From the NCBI GenBank assembly GCA_964547135.1, contig CAZJMK010000026.1:1-50063 (forward strand): a stretch of 50,063 bases of DNA, in the 5' to 3' direction. The DNA comes from JAJXSS01 sp964547135 (GTDB taxonomy: Bacteria > Planctomycetota > Phycisphaerae > Phycisphaerales > Phycisphaeraceae). Positions 7,850-16,329 of this stretch are shown one piece after another. The notes beneath the pieces are model-generated. The model had not been told where the DNA came from and made no database searches. It saw only the letters and a program-made list of their open reading frames with translations. The position numbers and the translations under genes are program-made. How positions within the stretch are numbered: position 1 is the first letter of the stretch; each line of letters begins with the position of its first letter.

Positions 7850-7975
7850 TTAGCGCCGCGATTGATCGCGTTTGGATGAAGCCGTTAACTGGTTAACTGG
7901 TTAATTAGTTAATCGGCAAGCAACAAACAAATACGATTCCGTCCAATTAACCAATTAACCAATTAACCAATTAAC
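7850..7975. repeat. B-type long palindrome, copy 1
   Basis: Head TTAGCGCCGCGATTGATCGCG, left arm of GGTTAACTGGTTAATTAG words, loop ACGATTCCGTCC, right arm of four AATTAACC units. The last AATTAAC unit contains the TAA stop of the minus-strand transferase gene (7971-7973). Confidence 0.85.
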
Positions 7976-9137
7976 TGCGCAGTGCCTTTTTCACCGCGCC
8001 GCGTTCGAGCATCGCCAGCAAAAGTAATATCGCCAGTGTCTGCCCTGCCACCAAAATCGCCTGCCAGGTGGTGAGTGTGCGCAACATGATGCCGCCCAGC
8101 CCGGTGGCCAGGGTACACATCCAAATCACCAGCACAGCCGAGCGCTGTGACAACCCCATGCGCACCAGCCGATGCGAAAAATGATTGCGGTCGCCCACCA
8201 GCGGGCTTTGCCCCTTGGACAAGCGAATCAGCGTCACACTGCACAGGTCGTACAACGGCACAGCCATGACCACCAGCGGCATAAACACCCCGTAACCCTG
8301 CGGCAACGCACTGCGCATCGCATCGCTTGCGGTACTTGCATCCGTCATGACATACGTGGTGCGAATGCTGATGACCGCCAGTAAAAAACCAAGCACGAGT
8401 GACCCGCCGTCGCCCATGAACACTTTCGCCGGGGGAAAATTGAACACCAAAAAACCGAGCAAGGCCCCCAGCAATAAGGCCGACAACGCCGCCACAAACC
8501 ATTGCCCGCCGACGAGGTTGGCCGCCAGGTAAATCGCTGCGATGATGGCCCCGATGCCCGCTGACAGGCCGTCCATGTTGTCCAAAAAGTTCATCGCATT
8601 GGTGATGGCCAGCATCCAAACAATCGTCACCGCCACGCTCAACACCACGCCGGGGGTGCCCCACCAGTTGCCCAGCATTTCCAAAATGCGCACTTCAAAC
8701 CCGATCGCCAATACACCTGCCACGAGCAGTTGCACAAACAGTTTCGACCACGGGCCAAGTCGTTTGCGGTCATCAATCAACCCCAATACATGTAACGCCA
8801 AGGCTCCGCCGAGCACCGCCAATGCCAGGGGTGTTTGCTGACGCAGGCCGGGCAGATGTTCGATCATCGGTTCGAGCCAACCCTGCCAGTATGAAGCCGG
8901 TGCCCAGTGCAACGTACCCAGCCCGACGACGATGGGCAGGGCGACGGCTTGAAAAATGGCGACCCCGCCGGTGTTGGGGATTGGCCGACCATGCCACTTG
9001 CGACTACCCGGTGCCAGTTGCGGGTCATCGGGTTTATCGGTCAGGTCCAGTTGCCGGGCGGCTCGTATCACCATGGCCGTCATCGGCAGACTGAGCAACA
9101 ACGCCACACACATCAGAAATAACAGAGGTGCAACCAT
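7971..9137 (-). CDS. WecA/MraY-family phospho-N-acetylhexosamine transferase
   Basis: Transfers a sugar phosphate from a UDP-sugar to undecaprenyl phosphate, the first membrane step of a cell-surface polysaccharide. The 388-residue protein has about ten hydrophobic segments and the family motifs in order: GLIDDRKRLGPW (about 118), NAMNFLDNMDGLSAG (metal and nucleotide region, about 182), FMGDGGSLVLGF (about 241) and the cytoplasmic loop GDRNHFSHRL (about 320). The combination fits the WecA/TagO group rather than MraY, which is usually flanked by mur genes; none are here. The final codons and stop lie in a B-type repeat. Sugar specificity cannot be told from sequence. Confidence 0.88.
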   Translation of the reverse strand: MVAPLLFLMCVALLLSLPMTAMVIRAARQLDLTDKPDDPQLAPGSRKWHGRPIPNTGGVAIFQAVALPIVVGLGTLHWAPASYWQGWLEPMIEHLPGLRQQTPLALAVLGGALALHVLGLIDDRKRLGPWSKLFVQLLVAGVLAIGFEVRILEMLGNWWGTPGVVLSVAVTIVWMLAITNAMNFLDNMDGLSAGIGAIIAAIYLAANLVGGQWFVAALSALLLGALLGFLVFNFPPAKVFMGDGGSLVLGFLLAVISIRTTYVMTDASTASDAMRSALPQGYGVFMPLVVMAVPLYDLCSVTLIRLSKGQSPLVGDRNHFSHRLVRMGLSQRSAVLVIWMCTLATGLGGIMLRTLTTWQAILVAGQTLAILLLLAMLERGAVKKALRS

Positions 9138-9181
9138 GCGGGCATTCTAACGAGTGGTGAGTGATCAAGTGAATTGCATCA

Positions 9182-9337
9182 GTTAGCGCCGCGACTTGTC
9201 GCGTCTGGTCGAACTGGTTAATCGGTGAGTCATCGAACTGGTGAATCGGTTGGTCAGTGAGTCGGTTAATCGGGAAGAAAAAGACAAATAAAAGTCCGAC
9301 CGAGTAACCCAGTAGCTGACTCACCGATGAACCACGC
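9182..9337. repeat. B-type long palindrome, copy 2
   Basis: GTTAGCGCCGCGACTTGTCGCG head, TGGTTAATCGG and GTCGGTTAATCGGG arm words, loop GAAGAAAAAGACAAATAAAA, then degenerate right arm GTCCGACCGAGTAACCC and CACCGATGAACC. Confidence 0.8.
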
Positions 9338-9338
9338 A

Positions 9339-9411
9339 GAATACCCAAGCCCTCGGCCTATCGGCCTCGTTCTTGGCTTGGCAAATCCGAAATTCGAAAT
9401 CCGAAATTCTT
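9339..9411. repeat. D copy 2 followed by I module
   Basis: GAATACCCAAGCCCTCGGCC-TATC-GGCCTCGTTCTTGG palindrome (9339-9381), then AAATCCGAAATTCGAAATCC units. The same D-then-I order occurs near 5830. Confidence 0.85.
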
Positions 9412-9416
9412 TCACC

Positions 9417-9431
9417 GCTCGACCACTTCAT
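9417..9431. repeat. H-type partial repeat at the dapB stop
   Basis: GCTCGACCACTTCA: the last three bases belong to the dapB stop (TGA on the minus strand), so the module abuts the coding end exactly. Confidence 0.6.
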
Positions 9432-10246
9432 ATCCCCAGCACATCCTTCATGCTGTACCTGCCCGGCGTGCGATCGGCCAACCACTTGGCGGCATGAATC
9501 GCCCCGCGCACAAACACATCGCGGTTCGTGGCGGTGTGTGTCACTTCCAACAACTCACCGATGCTCGCATAACTGACTGTGTGTTTGCCGATGATGTCGC
9601 CCTGACGCAATGCGTGCATACCGATGCTGCCCCGCACACGAGGCACTTCATCGCCATGCCGCCCATGCACCACATCCTTATCAACGCTTTTGCCAGTCGC
9701 GTCGCAAATCGCCTGTGCCAGTGCCAGTGCTGTGCCCGACGGCGCATCTTTTTTCATGCGATGGTGCGACTCGGTGATTTCAATGTCGTAATCATCGCCC
9801 AGTGTTTGCGCCATGCGTGCGACGATGCCCAGCAGCAAATTCACACCCAAACTCATGTTCGCCGCCTGTAGCACGGGTATCGACTTGCCGGCTTCATCAA
9901 TCAACCGCTGATCGTCCGCTGACAAGCCGGTCGTACCGATGACCAAAGCGGTGTGCCGTTCCACACAGGTGCGCAGCATGTGGCGCGTCGCAGCCGGGCT
10001 GGTGAAATCGATCACCACATCGACCTTTTCATCAGGCAGTCGATCGCTGATCATCACCTTGCACGCCGCCGCCCCCGCCAGTAAACCCGCATCATGCCCC
10101 AGCATGGGGTGACCCGCTGTTTCGAGCGCCGCCGTCAACCGTAATTGTTTTTCTTCCAAGGCCAGCGCCACCAATCGCCGACCCATGCGTCCGCCGCAGC
10201 CGACGATTGCCAGTGAAATCGGTACTTCATCTCGGTTGCGAATCAT
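9428..10246 (-). CDS. dapB: 4-hydroxy-tetrahydrodipicolinate reductase
   Basis: NAD(P)H-dependent step of the diaminopimelate/lysine pathway, feeding peptidoglycan and lysine. The 272-residue protein is of family length. It has the Rossmann motif IVGCGGRMGRR (about 14-24), DFTSPAA (about 80), GTTGL (about 104), the catalytic ITESHHRMKKDAPSGTA (about 156-172) and the C-terminal tetramerisation region THTATNRDVF. The start ATG overlaps the stop of a 49-codon minus-strand frame by 4 bases (ATGA), hinting at translational coupling if that frame is real. No dapA is adjacent. Identity is secure. Confidence 0.95.
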   Translation of the reverse strand: MIRNRDEVPISLAIVGCGGRMGRRLVALALEEKQLRLTAALETAGHPMLGHDAGLLAGAAACKVMISDRLPDEKVDVVIDFTSPAATRHMLRTCVERHTALVIGTTGLSADDQRLIDEAGKSIPVLQAANMSLGVNLLLGIVARMAQTLGDDYDIEITESHHRMKKDAPSGTALALAQAICDATGKSVDKDVVHGRHGDEVPRVRGSIGMHALRQGDIIGKHTVSYASIGELLEVTHTATNRDVFVRGAIHAAKWLADRTPGRYSMKDVLGI

Positions 10247-10392
10247 GGTGCTGCTTCATCCAGGTTGTTGAAAAACACATTCGCACAACCCATGAAGATA
10301 CTTGAATTCACCCTGCGATTCCACGCCGCATTCGTCCGCACCGACGTGTCGCTCAGGGCAACCACATTCTCTTTGTAACGTCGATAGCGCAT
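10243..10392 (-). CDS. Candidate 49-aa ORF overlapping dapB start
   Basis: A short frame beginning MRYRRYKENVVALSD and ending FFNNLDEAAP. Its TGA overlaps the dapB ATG as ATGA, typical of coupled genes. The same frame stays open upstream without another ATG (…GVKTIRVFSA), so this could be the 3' remnant of a longer lost gene. I recognise no family and no good ribosome site. Reported because of the overlap and the plausible amino-acid composition; it could be chance. Confidence 0.3.
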   Translation of the reverse strand: MRYRRYKENVVALSDTSVRTNAAWNRRVNSSIFMGCANVFFNNLDEAAP

Positions 10393-10463
10393 CGCCGAGA
10401 ACACCCGGATCGTTTTTACGCCGAGTCGCCAAGGGAGTTAGCGACGCGATTGATCGCGTCTGA

Positions 10464-10542
10464 TGTGGCACCGCCGCCCCCCGCGGTGTGCTTGATCATA
10501 GTGGTTCACCCAGCCGGTGGCGCCCCCGGGGGCTGGGCCACA
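10464..10542. repeat. G-type palindrome, copy 1
   Basis: TGTGGCACCGCCGCCCC / GGGGGCTGGGCCACA terminal arms with internal CCGCGGTG and CACCCAGCCGG. The second copy is at 18540-18609. Confidence 0.8.
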
Positions 10543-10594
10543 AAGTCAACCGATCAATTCACCACAAAATGTAAAATCACCCGGCCACTTCTTC

Positions 10595-10664
10595 AACCGA
10601 TTAACCGACCCACCGACTCACCGATTAAACACTCCGATCAGACGCGATAAATCGCGGCGCTAAC
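10595..10664. repeat. B-type half element, inverted
   Basis: AACCGATTAACCGACCCACC arm words, then CACTCCGATCAGACGCG and the reversed head ATAAATCGCGGCGCTAAC. Confidence 0.75.
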
Positions 10665-10681
10665 ATCCGAATACGTACTCG

Positions 10682-10704
10682 GCACTTGGCCACTCGACCA
10701 CTTC
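10682..10704. repeat. H-type repeat
   Basis: GCACTTGGCCACTCGACCAC TTC, ending 15 bases from the stop of the glycosidase gene. Confidence 0.7.
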
Positions 10705-10719
10705 CGTATCTTCGTGACC

Positions 10720-13700
10720 TCACCGCAACACCACCACGCGCAACCCCTCAATGCCCAAATCCAATTCCTGTTTGAGTATCTGTCCGTCGTCGGTGTCCTG
10801 CACCCGCAGTTGCATCACCGCATCACCCGAAAGTCCAAGGTCACCCACCGGCAATTGCAGGTGATACATCGTCACGTTGCCGTCGATGCGCTTTCCTGTC
10901 AGCGCTTGCTCCACCGTCGGCTGCACCTTCACCGCACCCATCACGCTGGGCGTCACCGTCACCAACAATCGATCATGATGTTCACCGCTGGTTGCTCCAA
11001 CGTGCTTGTCATCGCGCACCTGCACCACCACATGCACCATTCCGCCAACCTGTCGCACCCAGCCCACCGCACTCAAATCATCAGGCCCCTGCCACCAGCG
11101 CGAACTATCCGGCTGCTTCTCGTAAAAGTTACGCAGCCCCGTTTCCGGCAATACAAAATCCACCGGCAACGTCTGCCAAGCACGCAACTCCGCCGGGTTG
11201 GACACACTCGTCGGCAGTGCTGCCACCGGCTCCCCCAATTCCACCCGCACCGCATGTCGAGCCGGGGGCAAACGATCCGACTGCATCACCCAATTCACCT
11301 GTGGTATCAGCGTCGGGTTCAATGCCTGTGCCACCTGACCGGGTGAACCCATATACAACTTCCAACCCTGACTGCCCGACTGCACCTTCACCACCAGCAA
11401 GTTACGCCCCTGTTTCAAGGGCATCTCGAACATATGATCGGTGATGCTGTAACCCCCGCCGTTGCCCCGGTCCAGCGTGTCGTACACCACCTGACCATTG
11501 ACCGCCCATTGCATCCACCAGTCCGCACTGGCGCCGATGCGCACCGTCTGTTCCCTCGGCGAATCGACCGTCGCAAACAACAGCGCCGTTTCACGCTCAC
11601 GCATGTTGCCGCCCAGCTTTTCAAAATCGATCCGTCGGTTTTGCAGCACAGCGCTGATGCCCCGCACCGAATTTTCCTGCCCACCGCCACCGACACCGGG
11701 CAGACTCGTCGGCACATCACGAAACGATGCCGGGTTGACATCATGATTCACATGCAAAAACGTCGTCCAAACCGTCGGCCAGGGCAGTTCCATCGCCACC
11801 TCTGCCGCGTCCACCCACACCGTCGCACTCCGTTCTTCCCCAGCCGCCAACCGCACCGTCTGCTCCGCCGGCGACACTGCACTGCCTTGCAACGTCGATT
11901 CCGCTGTCAACGTCGCCTGCATCGCTTCCCCGGTCGGGTTGCGCAGTTGCACCGTCACCGGGGTTTTAGCCCCGCGAATCACCCGCACCGTCGTCGGTCC
12001 GGCCAGCAACCGTTGCCCCGGTTGTGCCACATCGTTTTCATCCGTACTCGACCAGGTCAAATACACCGGGTCTTGCGTGATGCTCAACGTCACCTGACCC
12101 ATGCTGCTGACTTCCACCGGTATCCGATTACCCCACAGGTCATACGCCATCACCTCATGCAACGTTTCCGCACTGCCGCCCAGTTTCACGGGTATATCAC
12201 TCTTGCCGTGCTTATCCGACCAGGTCACGATCGCTCTGCGGCCATCGGCATGGTGAAACAAATACATTTCCATTTCCGGGCCGATGTCCAGCCTGCTGTG
12301 AAACCCATGCCCGCGCAACCGCTGAGTCATGTGTCGATAGGCCAGTATCGCCGGCCTTGGTTCCTGATCGGTACGCAGGTTGCCGTACGCTTCCTCAAAC
12401 ATCAACAATCGAAACCACATCAACATCGGCAGACGTTCCGATTGTGCATACGCCATTTTTTGCACCACACTGCGTGCCTGCACAATTTCCTGCGCTGACG
12501 TCACCGCCGACACGCCCGACTCGGTTTCAATGAACGGTCGATCCGCCTTGCCGAACTTTGCCGCTGCTGCGCGGGTGCGTTCCAATGCCGCACGCTCCGC
12601 CGCCGCCCCCGGCCCGTGCCCGTGGTACGCAATCACCGGCAACGTTTCCGGGTCCACCACTTCAAAAAATCGAATCGCCCTGCGTGTCGCATCCTCCCCC
12701 GCAAAACACAAGCCCCCGTTGGCGGGCATGTCTGTCGGGTCGCCCTTGCGAATCGCACGTGACATCATTTCAAAACCCTTCGCATACGCCTCGATCGGCC
12801 CGGGGTAAAAAAACGTCAGGTCCGGCTCGTTGCCCAGTTCCCACCAGGTCAACCTCGGCCCCAATGTCCTTGCCACATTCTCCAACTCACCCGCCCTTGC
12901 ACGGGTCCAGTCCATGCGCGTCTGCTCATTCTCATGCCACGGCACGTCCGACATCGCCAACACCTGCACACCCAGTTCCTCCCAAATCGGCAGGTCACGT
13001 TGCACATGTTCAAGGTTGTGCCATTGAATGCCCCCGCCGCGCACAATGTCCACGCCCATCGCATCGATCCACTTGAGCAGCCGCTTGTAATGCTGCGGTT
13101 CCCCCAGCATCACGTCCAGCCCGTACAAAAATTCACCCTGCTTTGCCCTGCCGGGGTCACCTTCGGGCGTGATGCCCAGGTAATGCTCACGGGTGACAAT
13201 CGGCTGCCCCTGCTGCTGCCCCTGTGCCTGTGACAATCGAAAATGCAATCGATGCACCCCGAACTTCAAAGCCGACGTCTCCAACGACCAGGGCAACTCA
13301 CCCATGCTTGAACCGGGTATGTTCAGGGTGCCCTGATGCAAGGCAATTCGCTGCCCCGACCAGTCGGTCAATTCAAACTCATATTGCGTGTCCACCGCTT
13401 TGCGGGCGATGTTGCGCAGCCGCCAGATGAGGGTTTGAGTCTGCCCCGGCGAAAACAAAAAAATCTCCGAAGGGTGTTGCACTTCCACCAATCGAAGCAG
13501 TCGCTGGTAATCCGGGTTTTCTTCCAGGTCGTAGCCCCGCACCGTGATCGACTTGATGTACAAATCATCGTTGAACCCGTTGAGGCGCAGGTCGAATCCA
13601 TCGCTGGTCATTTGCTCAATCGGGTTGTTGAATTTACGCCCACCGAAAAAAGCATCATCGATCGTCACCCGCATCGTCTGCCAATGCGGGCTGTTGCCCC

Positions 13701-14136
13701 AGTTGCTGGCAATTCGACGTGACCCATCCGTCGTATCGGCCCACAATTCCACCGGTGCCCACGCGGTGGAACGAAACACGATTTCAATGTCCACCGCAGG
13801 CTGACGCCCGAAACGAAACCGCGGTTCCGTGAACGTGAAATGAAAACTCTTCCCCCAGCCCACTCCCGGTGCCGAGTTGAACATCGCCCGCCAACCCTGT
13901 TCCTGTCGCCCATCGACATCAAAAGTCGCATGACCCACCGCCGGCCCACGCTCAAAGCGCAAACCGCGCTCCACCGGTTCCCGATCAAACACAATCGATG
14001 CCACCAGTTCCCGCTTCACAGCCGGAGCTTTGGGCAGTTGATCCGCCTGTGCCCATGCCGATGCACTGATAAACAACAAAGTCCCGTGCCACAATACACA
14101 CAGGGCCACCATTCCCAATCCTTGCCGTCGCTGCAT
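10720..14136 (-). CDS. Large secreted TIM-barrel glycoside hydrolase (clan GH-A type)
   Basis: An exported 1138-residue protein. Residues 1 to about 30 are a signal peptide ending WAQA. Residues about 35-200 form a jelly-roll-like N-terminal domain (LWADTTDGSRRI, FGGRKFNNPIEQM). A central TIM barrel carries the two clan GH-A acid residues: acid/base in WWELGNEPDLTFF (about 436) and nucleophile in PFIETESGVSA (about 538), with YHGHGPG between. The C-terminal third has beta domains, including a PA14-like or CBM-like part (LFATVDSPREQTVRIGASAD). The layout resembles GH39/GH51-like enzymes, but substrate is unknown. The ATG at 14136 was preferred because GAGG lies 7 bases upstream. Last gene of a regulator, PEP-CTERM and pseudopilin series. 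Confidence 0.82.
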   Translation of the reverse strand: MQRRQGLGMVALCVLWHGTLLFISASAWAQADQLPKAPAVKRELVASIVFDREPVERGLRFERGPAVGHATFDVDGRQEQGWRAMFNSAPGVGWGKSFHFTFTEPRFRFGRQPAVDIEIVFRSTAWAPVELWADTTDGSRRIASNWGNSPHWQTMRVTIDDAFFGGRKFNNPIEQMTSDGFDLRLNGFNDDLYIKSITVRGYDLEENPDYQRLLRLVEVQHPSEIFLFSPGQTQTLIWRLRNIARKAVDTQYEFELTDWSGQRIALHQGTLNIPGSSMGELPWSLETSALKFGVHRLHFRLSQAQGQQQGQPIVTREHYLGITPEGDPGRAKQGEFLYGLDVMLGEPQHYKRLLKWIDAMGVDIVRGGGIQWHNLEHVQRDLPIWEELGVQVLAMSDVPWHENEQTRMDWTRARAGELENVARTLGPRLTWWELGNEPDLTFFYPGPIEAYAKGFEMMSRAIRKGDPTDMPANGGLCFAGEDATRRAIRFFEVVDPETLPVIAYHGHGPGAAAERAALERTRAAAAKFGKADRPFIETESGVSAVTSAQEIVQARSVVQKMAYAQSERLPMLMWFRLLMFEEAYGNLRTDQEPRPAILAYRHMTQRLRGHGFHSRLDIGPEMEMYLFHHADGRRAIVTWSDKHGKSDIPVKLGGSAETLHEVMAYDLWGNRIPVEVSSMGQVTLSITQDPVYLTWSSTDENDVAQPGQRLLAGPTTVRVIRGAKTPVTVQLRNPTGEAMQATLTAESTLQGSAVSPAEQTVRLAAGEERSATVWVDAAEVAMELPWPTVWTTFLHVNHDVNPASFRDVPTSLPGVGGGGQENSVRGISAVLQNRRIDFEKLGGNMRERETALLFATVDSPREQTVRIGASADWWMQWAVNGQVVYDTLDRGNGGGYSITDHMFEMPLKQGRNLLVVKVQSGSQGWKLYMGSPGQVAQALNPTLIPQVNWVMQSDRLPPARHAVRVELGEPVAALPTSVSNPAELRAWQTLPVDFVLPETGLRNFYEKQPDSSRWWQGPDDLSAVGWVRQVGGMVHVVVQVRDDKHVGATSGEHHDRLLVTVTPSVMGAVKVQPTVEQALTGKRIDGNVTMYHLQLPVGDLGLSGDAVMQLRVQDTDDGQILKQELDLGIEGLRVVVLR

Positions 14137-14180
14137 CATCAACCTCGCAGTGGTTATTCGCCTGTGTCTATCAATTCCCT

Positions 14181-14232
14181 CTCCCTCCGGGAGAGTTGAA
14201 AACCTCGCCGTGGCGGGGGTTAGGGTGAGGGC
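14181..14232. repeat. E-type repeat, copy 1
   Basis: CCCTCTCCCTCCGGGAGAG hairpin, TTGAAAACCTCGCCGTGGCG, GGGGTTAGGGTGAGGGC. Nearly identical to the core of the copy at 16229-16281. Confidence 0.85.
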
Positions 14233-14275
14233 GATTCCGTTTACTACAATCAGTTAACCAAAAAACCATTGCACA

Positions 14276-15202
14276 TCAAAAACTGAACACATACGTCTTG
14301 GCGGAACCATCCGTGAACAGGTAGTTGCCCGTGCCCGCGCTCTGGTACCAGTCAAACTGAAAGCGTCGCTTGGTGAAATGCGGGGCTGCGACCGTGTCCC
14401 AATCGCCCATCCAGAGCGATGATTCCCCCATGATCGGCACACGCTTGCCCGACCACGAATTAGCCACATGCGAGCCGTACCACTCGTTGGTCACCTTGCC
14501 GCTGACGCTCACGCCCGTCCACATGGTGATGCGGTCATTGGGGAACGACCCGCTGTTGCCGAACTCGGCGCTGATGCGCGGCGAAACGCCTTCCCAGTCC
14601 CACCAGCGTGCGTTGGCGCCCGGCCCGGTGTAAAGGTATTCACCCCGTGACTGATGATGCCCATCGACAAATCCCCCGTTGGAAAACCGAGGCCGCCATT
14701 CGTAATCCGCCTGCCACCCCGCTGCACCGTTCCGCATCACAATCTGATGCGAACCAAAACTCGTACCCAGGTTGTCATAATCAAAGTTCCGCTGTCGCCA
14801 GGCGTTGGGGCAAAAGCCCACCTGAATCGCACTCAAATACCCCTTGGCGACCAGCATCGGCAACATCTCCAACCGGGCACAATGCCCCGACCAGTCGTTG
14901 GCACCACCCGGCCAGCCGCGTGTATGCGGGGCGGGGGCGCCGGGGTAGTTGTAATAGGGAAAATCTTTCCAATCGTCCGCGTAGCTGTGCAGCACGATGC
15001 CCATCTGTCGCATGTTGCTCATGCACGAGGTTGCTGCCGCCTGTTCCCTTGCCGCGCTGAGTGCCGGTATCAATATCGCCACCAGCAGCGCAATGATGCT
15101 GATCACCACCAGCAGTTCGATCAGCGTGAAACCATGTCGATGCGCTGTAACTTTCACCTGATTCTGCGCTCGAAGCTCGCTCTGACTCGTCGGGTACAAC
15201 AT
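14276..15202 (-). CDS. Prepilin-like pseudopilin (type II secretion / DUF1559-like)
   Basis: A 308-residue protein with an N-terminal prepilin signal: basic leader to about residue 24, then G/FTLIELLVVISIIALLVAILIPAL, the methylation-cleavage site plus the hydrophobic alpha helix. The following AAREQAAATSCMSNMRQMG is typical of the planctomycete pseudopilin family whose C-terminal domain ends with a conserved His/Asp-Gly pattern, here NYLFTDGSAKTYVFSF. These proteins are numerous in Planctomycetota and often encoded beside polysaccharide-degradation genes; whether they build a pilus or a secretion pseudopilus is uncertain. Start supported by GGAGA 7 bases upstream. It lies between a PEP-CTERM gene and the glycosidase gene, same strand. 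Confidence 0.9.
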   Translation of the reverse strand: MLYPTSQSELRAQNQVKVTAHRHGFTLIELLVVISIIALLVAILIPALSAAREQAAATSCMSNMRQMGIVLHSYADDWKDFPYYNYPGAPAPHTRGWPGGANDWSGHCARLEMLPMLVAKGYLSAIQVGFCPNAWRQRNFDYDNLGTSFGSHQIVMRNGAAGWQADYEWRPRFSNGGFVDGHHQSRGEYLYTGPGANARWWDWEGVSPRISAEFGNSGSFPNDRITMWTGVSVSGKVTNEWYGSHVANSWSGKRVPIMGESSLWMGDWDTVAAPHFTKRRFQFDWYQSAGTGNYLFTDGSAKTYVFSF

Positions 15203-15287
15203 GATTCGTCTCCGAAAAGATTGATAAACGAAAGGTGATAAAAGTCAGAAACCCGGTCACGGGTCTCTGACCGATTTTGTTTTGACA

Positions 15288-16106
15288 TCACACCGAACGC
15301 CGACGCAGCAACGCCAGCGCCGCAAGCGTCAGCACCGCCAGACTGCTGGGTTCGGGCACGACTTCGAGTGTCAGTTTGTTGAAGTAGAAATCGCGTTCCC
15401 ATCCGCCGAACTGATTGCCGGTGTAAAACGCCACCTGACTGATGCCGCCGCTGCCTGCCAGTGTGCCGGTGAACACATCATCGGTCGCACCATCCAGCCA
15501 ATCGATGGTCAGTTGATACGCATCCGCTCCGGTCAGTGTCAACTTGAGGTTGAAACCTTCGGGTGTCCAGCCGCGTGAAGCCGACTGCAACACCTCACCC
15601 ACCGCGCGATACCCACCACCGCTGCCGCCCAAAAAGTCAAACGACAATCGTGTGCTGCCGCCGGAGTCGCGGAAGCGCACGCCCACAAATCGTCCGTCGT
15701 CCACCCAGCCGTGATCCAGTGTCGCTGAAAAACTGTCGCCCACGTTCAAGGCACTGGCAAACGGTCGCACCGCCACCGACTCGCCGCCGCCATCGTGCCA
15801 CAGGGCAAAGTACCAGCCATCGGTCGTCAAACCCGGAGCCGGAAACTTATGCGGTTCCCCCGGCACAGCCGACTGGCGATCTTCATTGGTGGTGAAAAAG
15901 CCACCGCTGCCCGACAGTTCATGGGTCCAGGCACCAAAGCCAAACCCACCGTTGTCGCCGATCGGGTTGTTGTCCGCGTACACCGGGTACGATGCCTGGT
16001 CGTACGCCACCACCGCTGCACTGCACATATTCGCACCGCCCAACACGACCGCTGTCACCATTGCCATCGCCGCTGTCATCTGCATTGTTTTGCCTGCCGC
16101 CTGCAT
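15288..16106 (-). CDS. PEP-CTERM domain secreted protein
   Basis: A 272-residue exported protein. Residues 1 to about 30 form a signal peptide (ending MCSA). The C-terminus VVPEPSSLAVLTLAALALLRRRSV is a textbook PEP-CTERM signal. The body (residues about 35-240) has beta-sandwich character with SFSATLDHGWVDDGRFVGVR and AYQLTIDWLDGATDDVF, like laminin-G/concanavalin-type carbohydrate-binding domains, which suits its place in a glycosidase cluster. Start supported by AAGGAGGAG 6 bases upstream. It is not closely similar to the PEP-CTERM protein at 164-1096 outside the sorting tail. Ligand unknown. Confidence 0.9.
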   Translation of the reverse strand: MQAAGKTMQMTAAMAMVTAVVLGGANMCSAAVVAYDQASYPVYADNNPIGDNGGFGFGAWTHELSGSGGFFTTNEDRQSAVPGEPHKFPAPGLTTDGWYFALWHDGGGESVAVRPFASALNVGDSFSATLDHGWVDDGRFVGVRFRDSGGSTRLSFDFLGGSGGGYRAVGEVLQSASRGWTPEGFNLKLTLTGADAYQLTIDWLDGATDDVFTGTLAGSGGISQVAFYTGNQFGGWERDFYFNKLTLEVVPEPSSLAVLTLAALALLRRRSV

Positions 16107-16200
16107 ACCTGCTCCTCCTTCAAAAATGAGTTATGTCATGCGCACACATGACGACGAATTGGTTTTTCCTTCCGCCCTGTTGCCTTCCGCGAACCATCTG

Positions 16201-16289
16201 ATATCGGGGTGAGGGCGCTCTTTTCCCCCTCTCCCTCCGGGAGAGTTGAAAACCTCGCCGTGGCGGGGGCAGGGGTGAGGGCGCTCTTC
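16201..16289. repeat. E-type repeat, copy 2
   Basis: GGGGTGAGGGCGCTCTT at both ends encloses CCCTCTCCCTCCGGGAGAG and AACCTCGCCGTGGCG. The end word is repeated as a direct duplication of 17 bases. Confidence 0.8.
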
Positions 16290-16329
16290 ACACTTGATAT
16301 CCAAAACGCCGATGCCGATCGCTTTACAC

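Larger units (their letters stand above)
10247..10719. other. Repeat-rich intergenic region
   Basis: Apart from the small candidate frame at 10243-10392, this 473-base stretch holds a B head (10437-10463), a G element (10464-10542), a reversed B half (10595-10664) and an H unit (10682-10704). The G element appears placed between two opposed B halves. Confidence 0.75.

Noticed and set aside
7886..7975. Regularly repeated AATTAACC units considered as a CRISPR array
   Set aside because: Units are 8-10 bases with no unique spacers, and form the arm of a palindrome; no cas genes are in the window.
10256..10471. 71-codon minus-strand frame upstream of dapB
   Set aside because: Cys/Glu-rich with no ribosome site, runs through a B repeat head; the overlapping 49-codon frame is slightly more plausible.
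11434..12498. 354-codon open frame on the plus strand
   Set aside because: Antisense to the glycosidase gene; Arg/His/Pro-rich product typical of shadows.
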